DNA of 64,000 nucleotides. Source: a bacterium HR19 (lineage in GTDB: Bacteria; Calescibacteriota; Calescibacteriia; Calescibacteriales; Calescibacteriaceae). Numbering within the stretch: the first letter of the stretch is position 1; every line of letters starts with the position of its first letter. Below, piece after piece: positions 1 through 8,014 of the stretch. Below the pieces are notes generated by a model. It was not told the DNA's origin. It did no database searches and saw only the letters and a list, made by a program, of their open reading frames with translations. The position numbers and the translations under genes were made by a program. The stretch is taken from assembly GCA_002898315.1 (NCBI GenBank), contig BEHV01000010.1, forward strand, positions 1-64,000. The letters are read 5' to 3'.

Positions 1-1
1 T

Positions 2-109
2 ATGGATGGGTTATGTGTTAGGGTGTTTGAGTTTGGAGAGGGGACAGGTTCAGGGAAGATATGGTGGAGATATTACAGGTTGAACGAAGGACAAAACGCA
101 GTAAAGTGA
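2..109 (+). CDS. possible C-terminal end of a truncated upstream gene
   Basis: One plus-strand frame is open from the left edge to a TGA at 107-109 (about 35 codons). Its composition is protein-like (Gly-, Trp- and Tyr-containing) and the following bases look intergenic. It could be the tail of a gene that starts outside the window. No family is recognisable from so short a piece, and chance openness is possible. Confidence 0.3.
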   Translation: MDGLCVRVFEFGEGTGSGKIWWRYYRLNEGQNAVK

Positions 110-176
110 GGGAACAGGAGAAAATTTTACTCACACAAAAATTTGAAAATACGATTTATCTTTTTTCTGTTATTCT

Positions 177-590
177 GTGAATAAGAAGAAGATTTTATTT
201 GTATGTGTGGGTAATGCGTGGCGGAGTATAATTGCAGAAGCATACGCGAAAGCTCTCTTTGATGAAGATATAGAAGTGGAAAGCGGGGGGATAAGACCGC
301 TTGGATATATACCGCAAGATGTAGTAGAGGTGCTTTTGGAAGAGCCGGTGATAAGGGAGAAAGTAGATATATCTTCTTTGCGTTCAAAACCAATCATCAC
401 CGATAAACTTTCAGATTACAGCTATATTGTTGTTTTGAGCAGGACTATATTTTTTGCTCCCGAAGGGGTAAAGGTTCTTTACTTTGATGTTGAGGATCCC
501 GCTTTTTCAGATAAGGAATTTTTAAGACAGATAAGAGATAAGATAAAGGAGATAGTCACTCAGGTCAAAAGAGTTGTAGAAGAGAATTAA
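177..590 (+). CDS. low-molecular-weight protein-tyrosine-phosphatase / arsenate-reductase-like protein
   Basis: The 137-residue protein begins with a short basic stretch, a hydrophobic beta strand and a P-loop reading C-VGNAW-R-S. This is the CX5R(S) phosphate-binding loop of low-molecular-weight phosphatases and thioredoxin-coupled arsenate reductases. The cysteine (about residue 10) would be the nucleophile and the arginine would bind phosphate. An Asp-Pro pair near residue 108 (VEDPAF) sits where the family keeps its general acid. The length fits the family. The start is GTG, in a poor Shine-Dalgarno context. It stands alone ahead of an Rrf2-type regulator on the same strand. Whether it acts on phosphotyrosine or arsenate cannot be told from sequence alone. 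Confidence 0.8.
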   Translation: MNKKKILFVCVGNAWRSIIAEAYAKALFDEDIEVESGGIRPLGYIPQDVVEVLLEEPVIREKVDISSLRSKPIITDKLSDYSYIVVLSRTIFFAPEGVKVLYFDVEDPAFSDKEFLRQIRDKIKEIVTQVKRVVEEN

Positions 591-698
591 AAATAAGCTG
601 GAAAATGAGAAAAAAATGAAAAAATGATAAATTATAATATTCAATTTAGCTTATGGTATAGATTTTTAATTAAAAATATTTTTCAGGGGTTTTGAGTT

Positions 699-1127
699 AT
701 GATAAGTAGAACATCAGCTTACGCGATTCAGCTTCTTTGTTATTTGGCAGAAAAAGAAGAGAAAGAGAGGGAGAAATCTAAGGGTGTTTTTGAACCGGTT
801 TTCGTTTATGATATTGCAGATAAGGTTGGAGTTCCGCGAAACTTTCTTTCAAAAATAGCGGTTGTCCTCGCCAAAAAGGGAATTTTGGGCTCACAAAAAG
901 GACCAAAAGGCGGAGTTTTTTTGAAGGTCTCCCCAGATAAAATAACTCTTTACGATATATGTGAGATTTTCGGAGAAAACATCCTCAAATCCGACTGTAT
1001 TCTTGGAAATCCTCAGTGTGGTGATTCTGTTGCCTGTCCTATGCATAACTTCTGGAAGAAAGAGAGAGAAAGGTTTTTAGATTACCTCAGAAAGACAACA
1101 ATATCTAAGCTGATAAGCAAAAAGTAA
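699..1127 (+). CDS. Rrf2-family transcriptional regulator, probably Fe-S sensing
   Basis: This 142-residue protein has the Rrf2 layout. The N-terminal winged helix starts with the typical ISRTSAYAIQLLCYLA helix, and a recognition region reads VPRNFLSKI followed by the GGVFL wing. A dimerisation helix comes next, then a loop with three cysteines (DCILGNPQC, then VACPMH). Three cysteines in this loop are the ligand set of IscR/NsrR-type regulators, so it probably senses Fe-S cluster status, redox or nitric oxide. It has about 15-18 extra charged residues after the first helix (EEKEREKSKG). Its targets are not evident, since neighbours are a phosphatase and a convergent sugar dehydrogenase. Confidence 0.87.
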   Translation: MISRTSAYAIQLLCYLAEKEEKEREKSKGVFEPVFVYDIADKVGVPRNFLSKIAVVLAKKGILGSQKGPKGGVFLKVSPDKITLYDICEIFGENILKSDCILGNPQCGDSVACPMHNFWKKERERFLDYLRKTTISKLISKK

Positions 1128-1140
1128 TAATGTGAGTTCT

Positions 1141-2292
1141 TCATTCTTTTTTTGTGATTTTGTATATTTTCCCGCTTTTGTGATCAAGAACATAGATTTC
1201 TCCTGATTTATCTTCTGCAAAAGATGAGACCATAAGACCTGATTCAATAAGCACAGAGCTATCTGATAATTTGAGATTGTAGTATTTTTCAGCATCCAGA
1301 ACTCTTATTTTTCCGGAGCACCAATCTCCGTAAAGATATTTTCCATGCAGAAGTTTTATTTTCTCTCCTCTATAAACATATCCGCCTATTACAGCGCAAT
1401 CTTTTTGCTCATAAAGTTTATACACCGTTACGGGAAATGAAAAATTTGTTTTGGAGCAATTTCGGTCAAATATTTCAAAACCTTCATAGCATCGCCATCC
1501 ATAGTTTTTCCCTCTTTCAATTATGTTTATTTCTTCCCATCTGTTTTGACCGACATCTCCAGCCCAAAGAGCTCCTGTTTTTCTATCAAAGCTGAATCTC
1601 CATGGGTTTCTCAATCCGAAAGCGAACACTTCTGCACAGCCACGAACGGGTTTTTTGCTCTGATTTACTCCGCAGACCACATCATCAGAAAAAGGATTGT
1701 CTTTCGGTATAGCATACGGGAGTTCTGTCTCCGGGTCTATTCTCAATATTGAACCAAGAAGGTCTTTTGGATTTTGTCCTGTCTTCAATGGGTCTCCCGC
1801 TCCTCCTCCATCCCCCAAAGATATATATAGCAAACCATCTGGACCAAACTTTATATCTCCGCCCTTGTGATTCGGGAAAGGTGGTTGTCTCACTTTCAAA
1901 ATAATCGTTTCTCTATCACCAGCAGAAAATTTTCTATCTTTCACCGCAAAAAAGGAAATTATGCTGTAGCCATACTTTGATGTGTAAGATATGTAAATTC
2001 GCCCGTTTGATTTGAAGTTCGGAGAGAATGCTATGCCCAGCAGACCTTTTTCTCCTCCGAAATCAATTCTATCTCGTATGTCTAAAAAGTTTTTTACTTT
2101 CCAATTCCCATTTTCTTTGAAGACCACTTTTACTCTTCCAATCTGCTCTGCTATGTAAAATATTCCGTCTTCAATCGGATTTTCAACCATAGCGACCGGT
2201 TTTTCAAATTCAAAAGGTAAGAACTCCTCTAAACTGACTTCCTCTCTTTCGTTCATCTGGCAAATTATTCCAAGAATCAATAGAAAAACCAT
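1141..2292 (-). CDS. PQQ-dependent aldose sugar dehydrogenase-like protein (GSDH family)
   Basis: This protein of about 383 residues is a beta-propeller of the glucose/sorbosone dehydrogenase family. Diagnostic segments are GGEKGLLGIAFSPNF, the FPNHKGGDIKFGPDG blade with its catalytic-type His, SLGDGGGAGDP, FGLRNPWRFSFD and GDVGQNRWEEIN. A hydrophobic N-terminus suggests export to the periplasm, where such enzymes oxidise aldoses to lactones using PQQ and pass electrons to the respiratory chain. The ATG at 2292 is preceded by TAAATT seven bases upstream and has no Shine-Dalgarno, so a leaderless start is likely; a TTG lies directly before it. No PQQ biosynthesis genes are in the window, so the cofactor is inferred from the family. 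Confidence 0.85.
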   Translation of the reverse strand: MVFLLILGIICQMNEREEVSLEEFLPFEFEKPVAMVENPIEDGIFYIAEQIGRVKVVFKENGNWKVKNFLDIRDRIDFGGEKGLLGIAFSPNFKSNGRIYISYTSKYGYSIISFFAVKDRKFSAGDRETIILKVRQPPFPNHKGGDIKFGPDGLLYISLGDGGGAGDPLKTGQNPKDLLGSILRIDPETELPYAIPKDNPFSDDVVCGVNQSKKPVRGCAEVFAFGLRNPWRFSFDRKTGALWAGDVGQNRWEEINIIERGKNYGWRCYEGFEIFDRNCSKTNFSFPVTVYKLYEQKDCAVIGGYVYRGEKIKLLHGKYLYGDWCSGKIRVLDAEKYYNLKLSDSSVLIESGLMVSSFAEDKSGEIYVLDHKSGKIYKITKKE

Positions 2293-2318
2293 CAAGAGAA
2301 ATTTATTGATTTTATCTG

Positions 2319-3863
2319 TTATTCTATTATTTTTGAGAGAAAAGTGAGAGAGCCACCGGGGATTATATCTGATTCATCTAAATGTTTTACTTTATCTTTC
2401 CTGAAAACTATTATATCTTTCACCTGCCACAGGGGTATGTATGGTAGTTCATCTTGAAGAATTTTCTGGGCTTGCTCTAAAAGTGTTTTTCTCTCTCTTT
2501 CGTTCATTTCTGCTGTTGCTCTTTCTACTATTGCGTCAAAGATTGGATTTGAGAACATAACCCTGTTTGCTCCATAAGGAGGAATCATTTTGCTATGCGC
2601 GATATATCTTAAAATTTCAGGGTCTTTCACTCCGACAAAGTTGAGCGAGTACATATCAAAGTTCCCATTTATCACCTCATAAAAGAAAGTTGAGAACTCA
2701 CGAGATTGAATATCTATTTTCATTCCTATTTTTTCAAGTCCGCTTGCTATTGCCTTCACATTTCTTATAGCATATTTTATGTTTGATGTTTTCCAGATAA
2801 ATACCGGAGCTTTCTGTTCTGAGAAAAATCCCGCTTCTTCAAGGAGTTTCTTTGCGGTTTCAGGAGAGTAAGGGTATTGATGGTATTCAAAGTAAAATTT
2901 TGAACTTTTAGGAAGCATAGAGTTTATCGGTTCAGCGTAATCTTCAAGAAGGTTTTTTATTATCTCTTCTTTTGGTATGGCGTATGCTATTGCTTTTCTT
3001 ACTCTTCTATCTGCAAGATATTTATTTCGCAAGTTTAATCCTATGTATGATATATTTATTCCAGAACTTTGAGTAATCTGGACATTTTTTAATTTTTTCA
3101 CATATTCTATCAGATTTGGTGGGACAGCGTTTACTATTATATCTACATCTCCTTTTTCAAGTTCAAGGATTCTTGTTATATCGTTCTCTATTCCTTTGAT
3201 AACGACTTTTTTTTTGCTGTTTCTTTTTTGCAGGACTGCTTTTTTTCCGGGTTCAAACTCAACGAGCTTGAAATCTCCTGTGCAGTCGGTGAAGTTATCT
3301 TCGGGGAATATAGGAGATGTAAGGTCGTACATTATTGAGGCGTATGGTTGAGATACGATTTCAATTTCGTTTTCACTCGTTTCTCTGATATTTTTTATAT
3401 ATCTGAATTTTCCTCTATCTATGTATTTTTTGAGTGATTTTACAACGAGCGATGAGTTTATTTTAAGTCCAGAGCATGTTTTTTCTCCTTCTCTTATTTT
3501 TATCTTCAATATTATTTCTTCACCATCATTTCCCCATCTTTTTTGTATATCTATTTTTTCTGCGAGGTCTGGTATTATGTTGAGGTTTCTATCAAATTTA
3601 AAAAGTGCTTTGTGAATAAGTTCAACAACTCTGAAAGAATAAGCGGAGTTCGCAAGTGGCGGATAGAGATTCGTTGGTCCATCTTCCATGGCTACAACTA
3701 TTGGCTTTCTATCTTCTGGTCGTTCTTCGTTTTTATCTTTGAACAGGCAGGAGTTTTGTGAGATAGAATTTATAAAGCCAAAAATCAATAAAGTTTGTAG
3801 AGAAGTGAAATAAAATTTTTGAGAATTTTTTCTGATTTTTATGTGTTGATTGATTGAGGGCAT
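2319..3863 (-). CDS. ABC-transporter substrate-binding protein, family 5 (oligopeptide/dipeptide type)
   Basis: The 514-residue product matches solute-binding proteins of the DppA/OppA type: a basic N-terminus and hydrophobic segment (about residues 17-36), a Cys at about 39, then a mature domain. Typical features are the early PTNLYPP segment, the VELIHKALFKFD strand, LADRRVRKAIAYAI and the KKLLEEAGF segment. The Cys after the signal could be lipidated, but the preceding residues (SQNS) are a poor lipobox. It would capture peptides or similar ligands outside the inner membrane. No permease or ATPase genes are adjacent, so its transporter must be encoded elsewhere or it is an orphan receptor. 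Confidence 0.85.
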   Translation of the reverse strand: MPSINQHIKIRKNSQKFYFTSLQTLLIFGFINSISQNSCLFKDKNEERPEDRKPIVVAMEDGPTNLYPPLANSAYSFRVVELIHKALFKFDRNLNIIPDLAEKIDIQKRWGNDGEEIILKIKIREGEKTCSGLKINSSLVVKSLKKYIDRGKFRYIKNIRETSENEIEIVSQPYASIMYDLTSPIFPEDNFTDCTGDFKLVEFEPGKKAVLQKRNSKKKVVIKGIENDITRILELEKGDVDIIVNAVPPNLIEYVKKLKNVQITQSSGINISYIGLNLRNKYLADRRVRKAIAYAIPKEEIIKNLLEDYAEPINSMLPKSSKFYFEYHQYPYSPETAKKLLEEAGFFSEQKAPVFIWKTSNIKYAIRNVKAIASGLEKIGMKIDIQSREFSTFFYEVINGNFDMYSLNFVGVKDPEILRYIAHSKMIPPYGANRVMFSNPIFDAIVERATAEMNERERKTLLEQAQKILQDELPYIPLWQVKDIIVFRKDKVKHLDESDIIPGGSLTFLSKIIE

Positions 3864-3895
3864 TTTAAAAAGCGTTTTACTGTGGGCAAGATAGA

Positions 3896-4495
3896 TTATC
3901 CCTTATAGAATATAGCTAGAATTATGCTCACCCACATGGTTATCTGAATCCCGAGAATCCAGAGGAACATTTTCCTCATTTCTTTGACTTCTTCTTTCAT
4001 CGTTTTTTCAAGGTCTTCAACTTTCTTTTCAAGCTTATCTACTCTTTCCTCTAATTTTGAAACCCGCGCGTCAAGTTTTGCGATGTCTTCTTTCAACTCA
4101 GCTCTTACATTATTTATTTCTTCTTTTAGTTCAGCTCTCACACTATTTATCTCTTCTTTTAACCCGTTCCTTACATTGTTTGTTTCTTTTCTTACACCGT
4201 TTATCTCTTCTTTTAGTTCAACTCTTACACTGTTTATTTCTCTCCTTACGCTTTCTATCTCTTCTTTTAGCTCAGTTCTCACATTATTTATTTCCTCTTT
4301 CAGCTCGGCTCTTGCACTATTTATCTCTTCTTTCAGTTCGGCTTTTGCTAATGATACGGTATGCTCTACATCTTGTCTTGTAGCGGTTTCAGCTTTTTTA
4401 GATTGTATAAACTCAACAATTATTTTAGCTTCCCTTTCACCTAATTTTTGCTTGAATATCTCATATACTTCAATCTCTGTTGCTGTATCGCTCAC
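3896..4495 (-). CDS. coiled-coil protein with C-terminal membrane anchor (DUF1640-like)
   Basis: This 199-residue protein has three parts. Residues 1-50 form a mixed head. Residues 51-141 are near-identical coiled-coil units of 11 and 7 residues built on the theme ELKEEINSV, followed by more coiled coil to about 172. A single transmembrane helix ends the chain (about 175-196, Trp-rich edges), leaving a tail-anchored topology. Architecture and composition resemble bacterial DUF1640 proteins, whose role is poorly known. The start is GTG, with TAAATT ending seven bases upstream, fitting a leaderless transcript. Function is not assigned; a structural or scaffolding membrane role is only an inference. 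Confidence 0.75.
   Translation of the reverse strand: MSDTATEIEVYEIFKQKLGEREAKIIVEFIQSKKAETATRQDVEHTVSLAKAELKEEINSARAELKEEINNVRTELKEEIESVRREINSVRVELKEEINGVRKETNNVRNGLKEEINSVRAELKEEINNVRAELKEDIAKLDARVSKLEERVDKLEKKVEDLEKTMKEEVKEMRKMFLWILGIQITMWVSIILAIFYKG
4073..4345 (-). repeat. in-gene tandem repeats of 33 and 21 bp encoding hendecads and heptads
   Basis: Inside the coiled-coil gene, nine consecutive units encode 11, 11, 11, 7, 11, 7, 11, 11 and 11 residues. The 11-residue units follow R-x-ELKEEINxV and the 7-residue units keep only the R..E.N.V frame. The DNA copies are clearly related but diverged at third positions, which suggests expansion by duplication followed by selection for the coiled coil. 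Confidence 0.85.
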
Positions 4496-4564
4496 GGAAT
4501 AAAATTTAAAAATTTCTTTTCATTTTTGTGTCTATTTTGTATTTTTCTGGCTAATCTATAATTT

Positions 4565-4900
4565 ATGAAGCACAAAATAGAGCTTCGGTATTGGAAGGAT
4601 TGCCCATCTTGGCCGATTGCTATTGAGAGGTTGAAAGAAATAATAAATGAACTCAAATCCCAAGGTCATGAAATAGAACTTACCCTTTACGAGGTCAGAA
4701 CAGATGAAGAAGCAGAGGAACTCAGATTCCCCGGGTCGCCTACAATATTAGTTGATGGGAAAGATATAGACGAAGAAGGAGCAAGGCAAAATCCCGTCGG
4801 TCTTACATGCAGAGTATATAATATCAACGGAAAGATTTTACCCGTTCCTCCGCTTGAATTCATCAGAGAAAGAATCATTTCACTTCTGAAAGGTAAGTGA
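4565..4900 (+). CDS. thioredoxin-like fold protein of the DF-family (seleno)protein type
   Basis: The 111-residue protein opens with a strand ending in KDCPSWP. This is the position where related small thioredoxin-like (seleno)proteins carry a Cys or selenocysteine before Pro. A FPGSPTILVDG segment supplies the cis-proline loop of thioredoxin folds, and a second Cys follows in GLTCRVY, also typical of this group. There is no CxxC pair, so a dithiol thioredoxin mechanism is unlikely; a one-cysteine peroxide or metal-thiol chemistry is possible. A TATAAT box sits only two bases before the ATG, so either the true start lies downstream or the box is fortuitous. Substrate unknown. Confidence 0.65.
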   Translation: MKHKIELRYWKDCPSWPIAIERLKEIINELKSQGHEIELTLYEVRTDEEAEELRFPGSPTILVDGKDIDEEGARQNPVGLTCRVYNINGKILPVPPLEFIRERIISLLKGK

Positions 4901-4945
4901 GGAAAAATTTTCCTATGGTATGGTCTTTGCATATTCTTGTGGAAG

Positions 4946-5752
4946 ATGGGACTTTCTCACCAACCGCTGTATATAGCTACTGCTGGTGCTTACGCTAACC
5001 AGAGAAAACTTGAAGTTATATCAAACAACCTTGCAAATGCATCAACTTATGGATACAAAAGAGATATAGTTGCTTTTGAGGGACTCTTTGAACCGGCTTC
5101 TCCTATTACTCCTCTTAATCCAAAGCTCTACTTTGATTTACATAATGAACAGGTTAGTCAGAGGATGGTTCTTTTTGATGAGACATATACCGACTTTTCA
5201 CAGGGAGCACTTATAGAAACAGGAAACCCTCTTGATATAGCTATATCAGGAGATGGTTTTTTTGCGGTCCAAACAGAGGACGGAATAAAATTCACAAGAG
5301 CCGGAAACTTCACCATATCTCCTGATGGATACATCATAACTCCGCAGGGGTATAAACTTTTGGGTAAGAAGGGGGAGCCGATAAGAATTCCGTTTGAAGA
5401 GTGGGCTCCACAAGATATAGTCATCACTCCCGATGGAGGAGTATTTTTAGGAGTAAGACAGGGTGAAGAGAGAAAGAGCATTTTCATAGACCAAATAGGC
5501 ATCTATTCAATACCTGAGGGATTGGCAAAAAAAGTTGGAGAAAATCTCTTTGACGTTGATGATATAAGTTATGTTCAAGATTCTGAGAACTTTAAAGTTC
5601 TGCAAGGTTTTTTAGAGTCATCTAATGTCAATCCGATAAACGAGATGGTATCTTTGATAGAAGTTCAGAGAGCTTATGAAGCGAATACAAGGGTTATAAC
5701 ATCTGTTGATTCCACGCTTTCTACATCAATAAGAGATTTGGGAAGAATTTAA
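4946..5752 (+). CDS. flgF: flagellar basal-body rod protein FlgF
   Basis: This protein of about 268 residues has the flagellar rod/hook family layout. The N-terminal helix carries the signature LEVISNNLANASTYGYKRD (rod N-domain). A central FlgF/G-type domain reads GDGFFAVQTEDGIKFTRAGNF, and the C-terminal helix reads MVSLIEVQRAYEANTRVI (FlgE/F/G C-domain). It forms part of the proximal rod. It is the first gene of a plus-strand flagellar operon, with flgG 20 bp downstream. ATG 4946 is preferred on family length; a TTG at 4937 would add three residues. FlgF rather than FlgG is chosen because the next gene is the better FlgG. Confidence 0.9.
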   Translation: MGLSHQPLYIATAGAYANQRKLEVISNNLANASTYGYKRDIVAFEGLFEPASPITPLNPKLYFDLHNEQVSQRMVLFDETYTDFSQGALIETGNPLDIAISGDGFFAVQTEDGIKFTRAGNFTISPDGYIITPQGYKLLGKKGEPIRIPFEEWAPQDIVITPDGGVFLGVRQGEERKSIFIDQIGIYSIPEGLAKKVGENLFDVDDISYVQDSENFKVLQGFLESSNVNPINEMVSLIEVQRAYEANTRVITSVDSTLSTSIRDLGRI

Positions 5753-5772
5753 AGAGAGGAGGTGATTGAGCT

Positions 5773-6567
5773 ATGTTCAGGTCCTTATGGTCGTCAGCAA
5801 CAGGAATGATAGCTCAACAGCAGAACCTTGATGTGATATCTAACAATCTCGCAAACGTCTCTACTCCCGGATTCAAGAAATCAAGAGCAGAGTTTGAGGA
5901 CCTTGTTTATCAAGACCTTCTTCTGCCGGGAGTGGAAACATCTTTGCAGGCGACAAATCATCCTACCGGTGCGCAAATAGGAGCTGGAACCCGTCTTTCA
6001 GGAATAACAAAAATTATGTCCCCCGGTGAACTCCTTGAAACCAACAGAGAATTTGACCTTGCCATAGATAGTGAAGGGTTCTTTCAGGTACTTCTTCCAG
6101 ATGGGCAGATAGCTTATACCCGCGCTGGAAACTTTCAGAAATCCGCAGAGGGAGTTCTTGTGACTCCCGAAGGTTATCCTCTTTTCCCCGAGATAGTTGT
6201 TCCACAGGAGGTTGTGCAGATTCAGGTGAGCCCAGATGGTCTTGTCACGGGAATTATTCCAGGGCAGGAAGAATCTCCGATAGTTCTCGGTCAGATTGAG
6301 CTTGCACGTTTTATAAACCCATCTGGCCTCAAAGCAATAGGTAAGAACCTTTTTGTTCAGACATACGCATCTGGCGACCCGATAGTCGGAATTCCCGGAG
6401 AGGAGGGTTTTGGAAGAATTCTTCAGGGTTTTCTTGAGGTTTCAAATGTGAATGCTATTCAGGAGATGATAGCTATGCTCCTTGCTCAAAGGGTCTATGA
6501 GATGAACTCCCGAGCTGTTACCGCAACAGATAACATTATGGCAACCACCGTAAATATAGTCAGATAG
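5773..6567 (+). CDS. flgG: flagellar distal rod protein FlgG
   Basis: The 264-residue product shows all FlgG hallmarks: MFRSLWSSATGMIAQQQNLD and the NNLANVSTPGFKKSRAEFEDL rod signature at the N-terminus. A central AIDSEGFFQVLLPDGQIAYTR segment follows, with the C-terminal LAQRVYEMNSRAVTATD helix. FlgG builds the distal rod that crosses periplasm and peptidoglycan before the L and P rings. An AGAGGAGGTGATTG Shine-Dalgarno precedes the ATG, unlike the first gene of the operon. Position and length are standard. Confidence 0.95.
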   Translation: MFRSLWSSATGMIAQQQNLDVISNNLANVSTPGFKKSRAEFEDLVYQDLLLPGVETSLQATNHPTGAQIGAGTRLSGITKIMSPGELLETNREFDLAIDSEGFFQVLLPDGQIAYTRAGNFQKSAEGVLVTPEGYPLFPEIVVPQEVVQIQVSPDGLVTGIIPGQEESPIVLGQIELARFINPSGLKAIGKNLFVQTYASGDPIVGIPGEEGFGRILQGFLEVSNVNAIQEMIAMLLAQRVYEMNSRAVTATDNIMATTVNIVR

Positions 6568-6610
6568 CCATAAAAAAATTTTTCTGCTTGAAGGAGGTTT
6601 TATCAGACTT

Positions 6611-7255
6611 ATGTTTTTTTTCATAACTACTTTGTTAATATCTTTGAGTAATTCTGATATTGAAAAGAAGATAAGAGATAACCTGAACTGTCCCGACTGT
6701 GAGATAAAGATTCTGTCTGTTCATGTTCCTTTTGGTATGAAGCTGGATAGTTTTGAATATGTTGAGATAGTTCCGAAGGACTCAAAAGTTTTTGGACGCA
6801 GGGTTTTTACAGCATACTTCAAAAAAGAGGGAAAAAATTTCATTGGAACAGTTTTTGCATTTATAGATAAAAAAGTGAAAATCATGAGAGCAAAAAGAAG
6901 ATTAGAAAGAGGAGAGACCTCAAAACCAGATGATTTTGAAACTCAGGATATTTTCTCAACACTCGCTCCGCAAGATTTTATCTCACCAGATGATATGGCA
7001 AATACAAACCTTATATTAAAAGTTCCTGTGGGTAAGGGTGAGATTCTGCGAAAGACACATCTTCAAGAGGAATTTGCCATAAGAAAAGGCGATATGGTCA
7101 AGCTCGTTCTGAACTCCGGTTCAATACATATTGAGTTCCCGGGATTAGCGCTTTCTGACGCAAAGGAAGGAGAAAAGGTTAAAGTCAGAAACCTATCTTC
7201 AAACAAAATAGTTTATGGTGAAGCAAAAGGAGGAAAAATTGTGGAAATAAAATAG
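6611..7255 (+). CDS. flgA: flagellar P-ring assembly chaperone FlgA
   Basis: The 214-residue product has a short hydrophobic N-terminus (likely Sec signal), an N-terminal FlgA domain and a C-terminal SAF-like domain. The recognisable segment is KVPVGKGEILRKTHLQEEFAIRKGDMVKLVL, then the terminal VRNLSSNKIVYGEAKGGKIVEI typical of FlgA. It is a periplasmic chaperone for FlgI polymerisation. It lies between flgG and flgH with an AAGGAGG Shine-Dalgarno. The order flgF-flgG-flgA-flgH-flgI is common in non-enteric Gram-negative bacteria. Confidence 0.9.
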   Translation: MFFFITTLLISLSNSDIEKKIRDNLNCPDCEIKILSVHVPFGMKLDSFEYVEIVPKDSKVFGRRVFTAYFKKEGKNFIGTVFAFIDKKVKIMRAKRRLERGETSKPDDFETQDIFSTLAPQDFISPDDMANTNLILKVPVGKGEILRKTHLQEEFAIRKGDMVKLVLNSGSIHIEFPGLALSDAKEGEKVKVRNLSSNKIVYGEAKGGKIVEIK

Positions 7256-7261
7256 TATGGG

Positions 7262-7996
7262 ATGATGATGGTTATGATGGAGAAAATCACAAGGAATTCA
7301 GAGAGTAAAGCAGAGCTTGAAATTCTAAAAGATTTCGGCAAACTTTTTACGTTTTTGCTTTTGTTTTCTTTTTCTTGTTCTGCGAAGAAAGAACCAGAAT
7401 TCCCGAAAGCGTCAGAAGATATTATGGAGACAAGAGATCTTGAAAAATCACCTGAGGAAGGTTCTCTCTTTTACGAAGGTAGCCCTCTTGCAAATCTATA
7501 TGCTGATATGAAAGCGAGGCGTGTTGGAGATGTGCTGGTTGTGAAAATAGTTGAGAATGTTAAGGCGAAAAATCAACAGACCAAAGATATGAGCAGAAAC
7601 TCTGAGATGAAGTATAACCTTGGAGCTGGAATAACAAAGTCAAAGTTAGATGGTTTCTCTCTTGATGCAGGTGCGGGAGGAAAAAACAATTTTTCTTCAA
7701 AAGGTTCGCAAAATAGCGAGAATCAATTTATAGCTACTGTTGGAGCAAGAGTCATAAAGGTTTTTCCATCGGGAAATCTCCTCATAGAAGGAGAAAAATA
7801 CATAAGACATAACGATGAGGTTCAGAAAATATATGTCAGAGGGATTGTGAGACCCGAAGATATAATGCACGATAACTCCGTCCTCTCAACCTCACTTGTT
7901 AATGCGAGAATTGAATATGTATCTGAGGGCGACTTTGCGAAAAAGCTGAGACAAGGATGGTTGCAAAAAATCCTTGATTTCATCTCACCTTTCTAA
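7262..7996 (+). CDS. flgH: flagellar L-ring lipoprotein FlgH
   Basis: The 244-residue product carries the FlgH core: SLFYEGSPLANLYADMKARRVGD, then KVFPSGNLLIEGEKYIRHNDEVQKIYVRGIVRPEDI, and a final SVLSTSLVNARIEYVSEGDF. FlgH forms the outer-membrane L ring. The signal peptide ends at FSFSC, a usable lipobox, but it begins only about 27 residues after the annotated ATG. The true start is therefore uncertain; the region just upstream is an unusual run of clustered ATG codons (ATGATGATGGTTATGATG). Its presence argues for an outer membrane. Confidence 0.92.
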   Translation: MMMVMMEKITRNSESKAELEILKDFGKLFTFLLLFSFSCSAKKEPEFPKASEDIMETRDLEKSPEEGSLFYEGSPLANLYADMKARRVGDVLVVKIVENVKAKNQQTKDMSRNSEMKYNLGAGITKSKLDGFSLDAGAGGKNNFSSKGSQNSENQFIATVGARVIKVFPSGNLLIEGEKYIRHNDEVQKIYVRGIVRPEDIMHDNSVLSTSLVNARIEYVSEGDFAKKLRQGWLQKILDFISPF

Positions 7997-8014
7997 TGAA
8001 GGAGGTCTGATAAT

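Noticed and set aside
3984..4502. Plus-strand frame opposite the coiled-coil gene (Ser/Phe/Leu-rich)
   Set aside because: The mirror of a Lys/Glu-rich coding strand naturally leaves long open frames of this composition; the minus-strand gene explains the region.
4565..4900. Selenocysteine in the thioredoxin-like protein
   Set aside because: The key position is an ordinary TGC Cys codon and the reading frame has no internal TGA.
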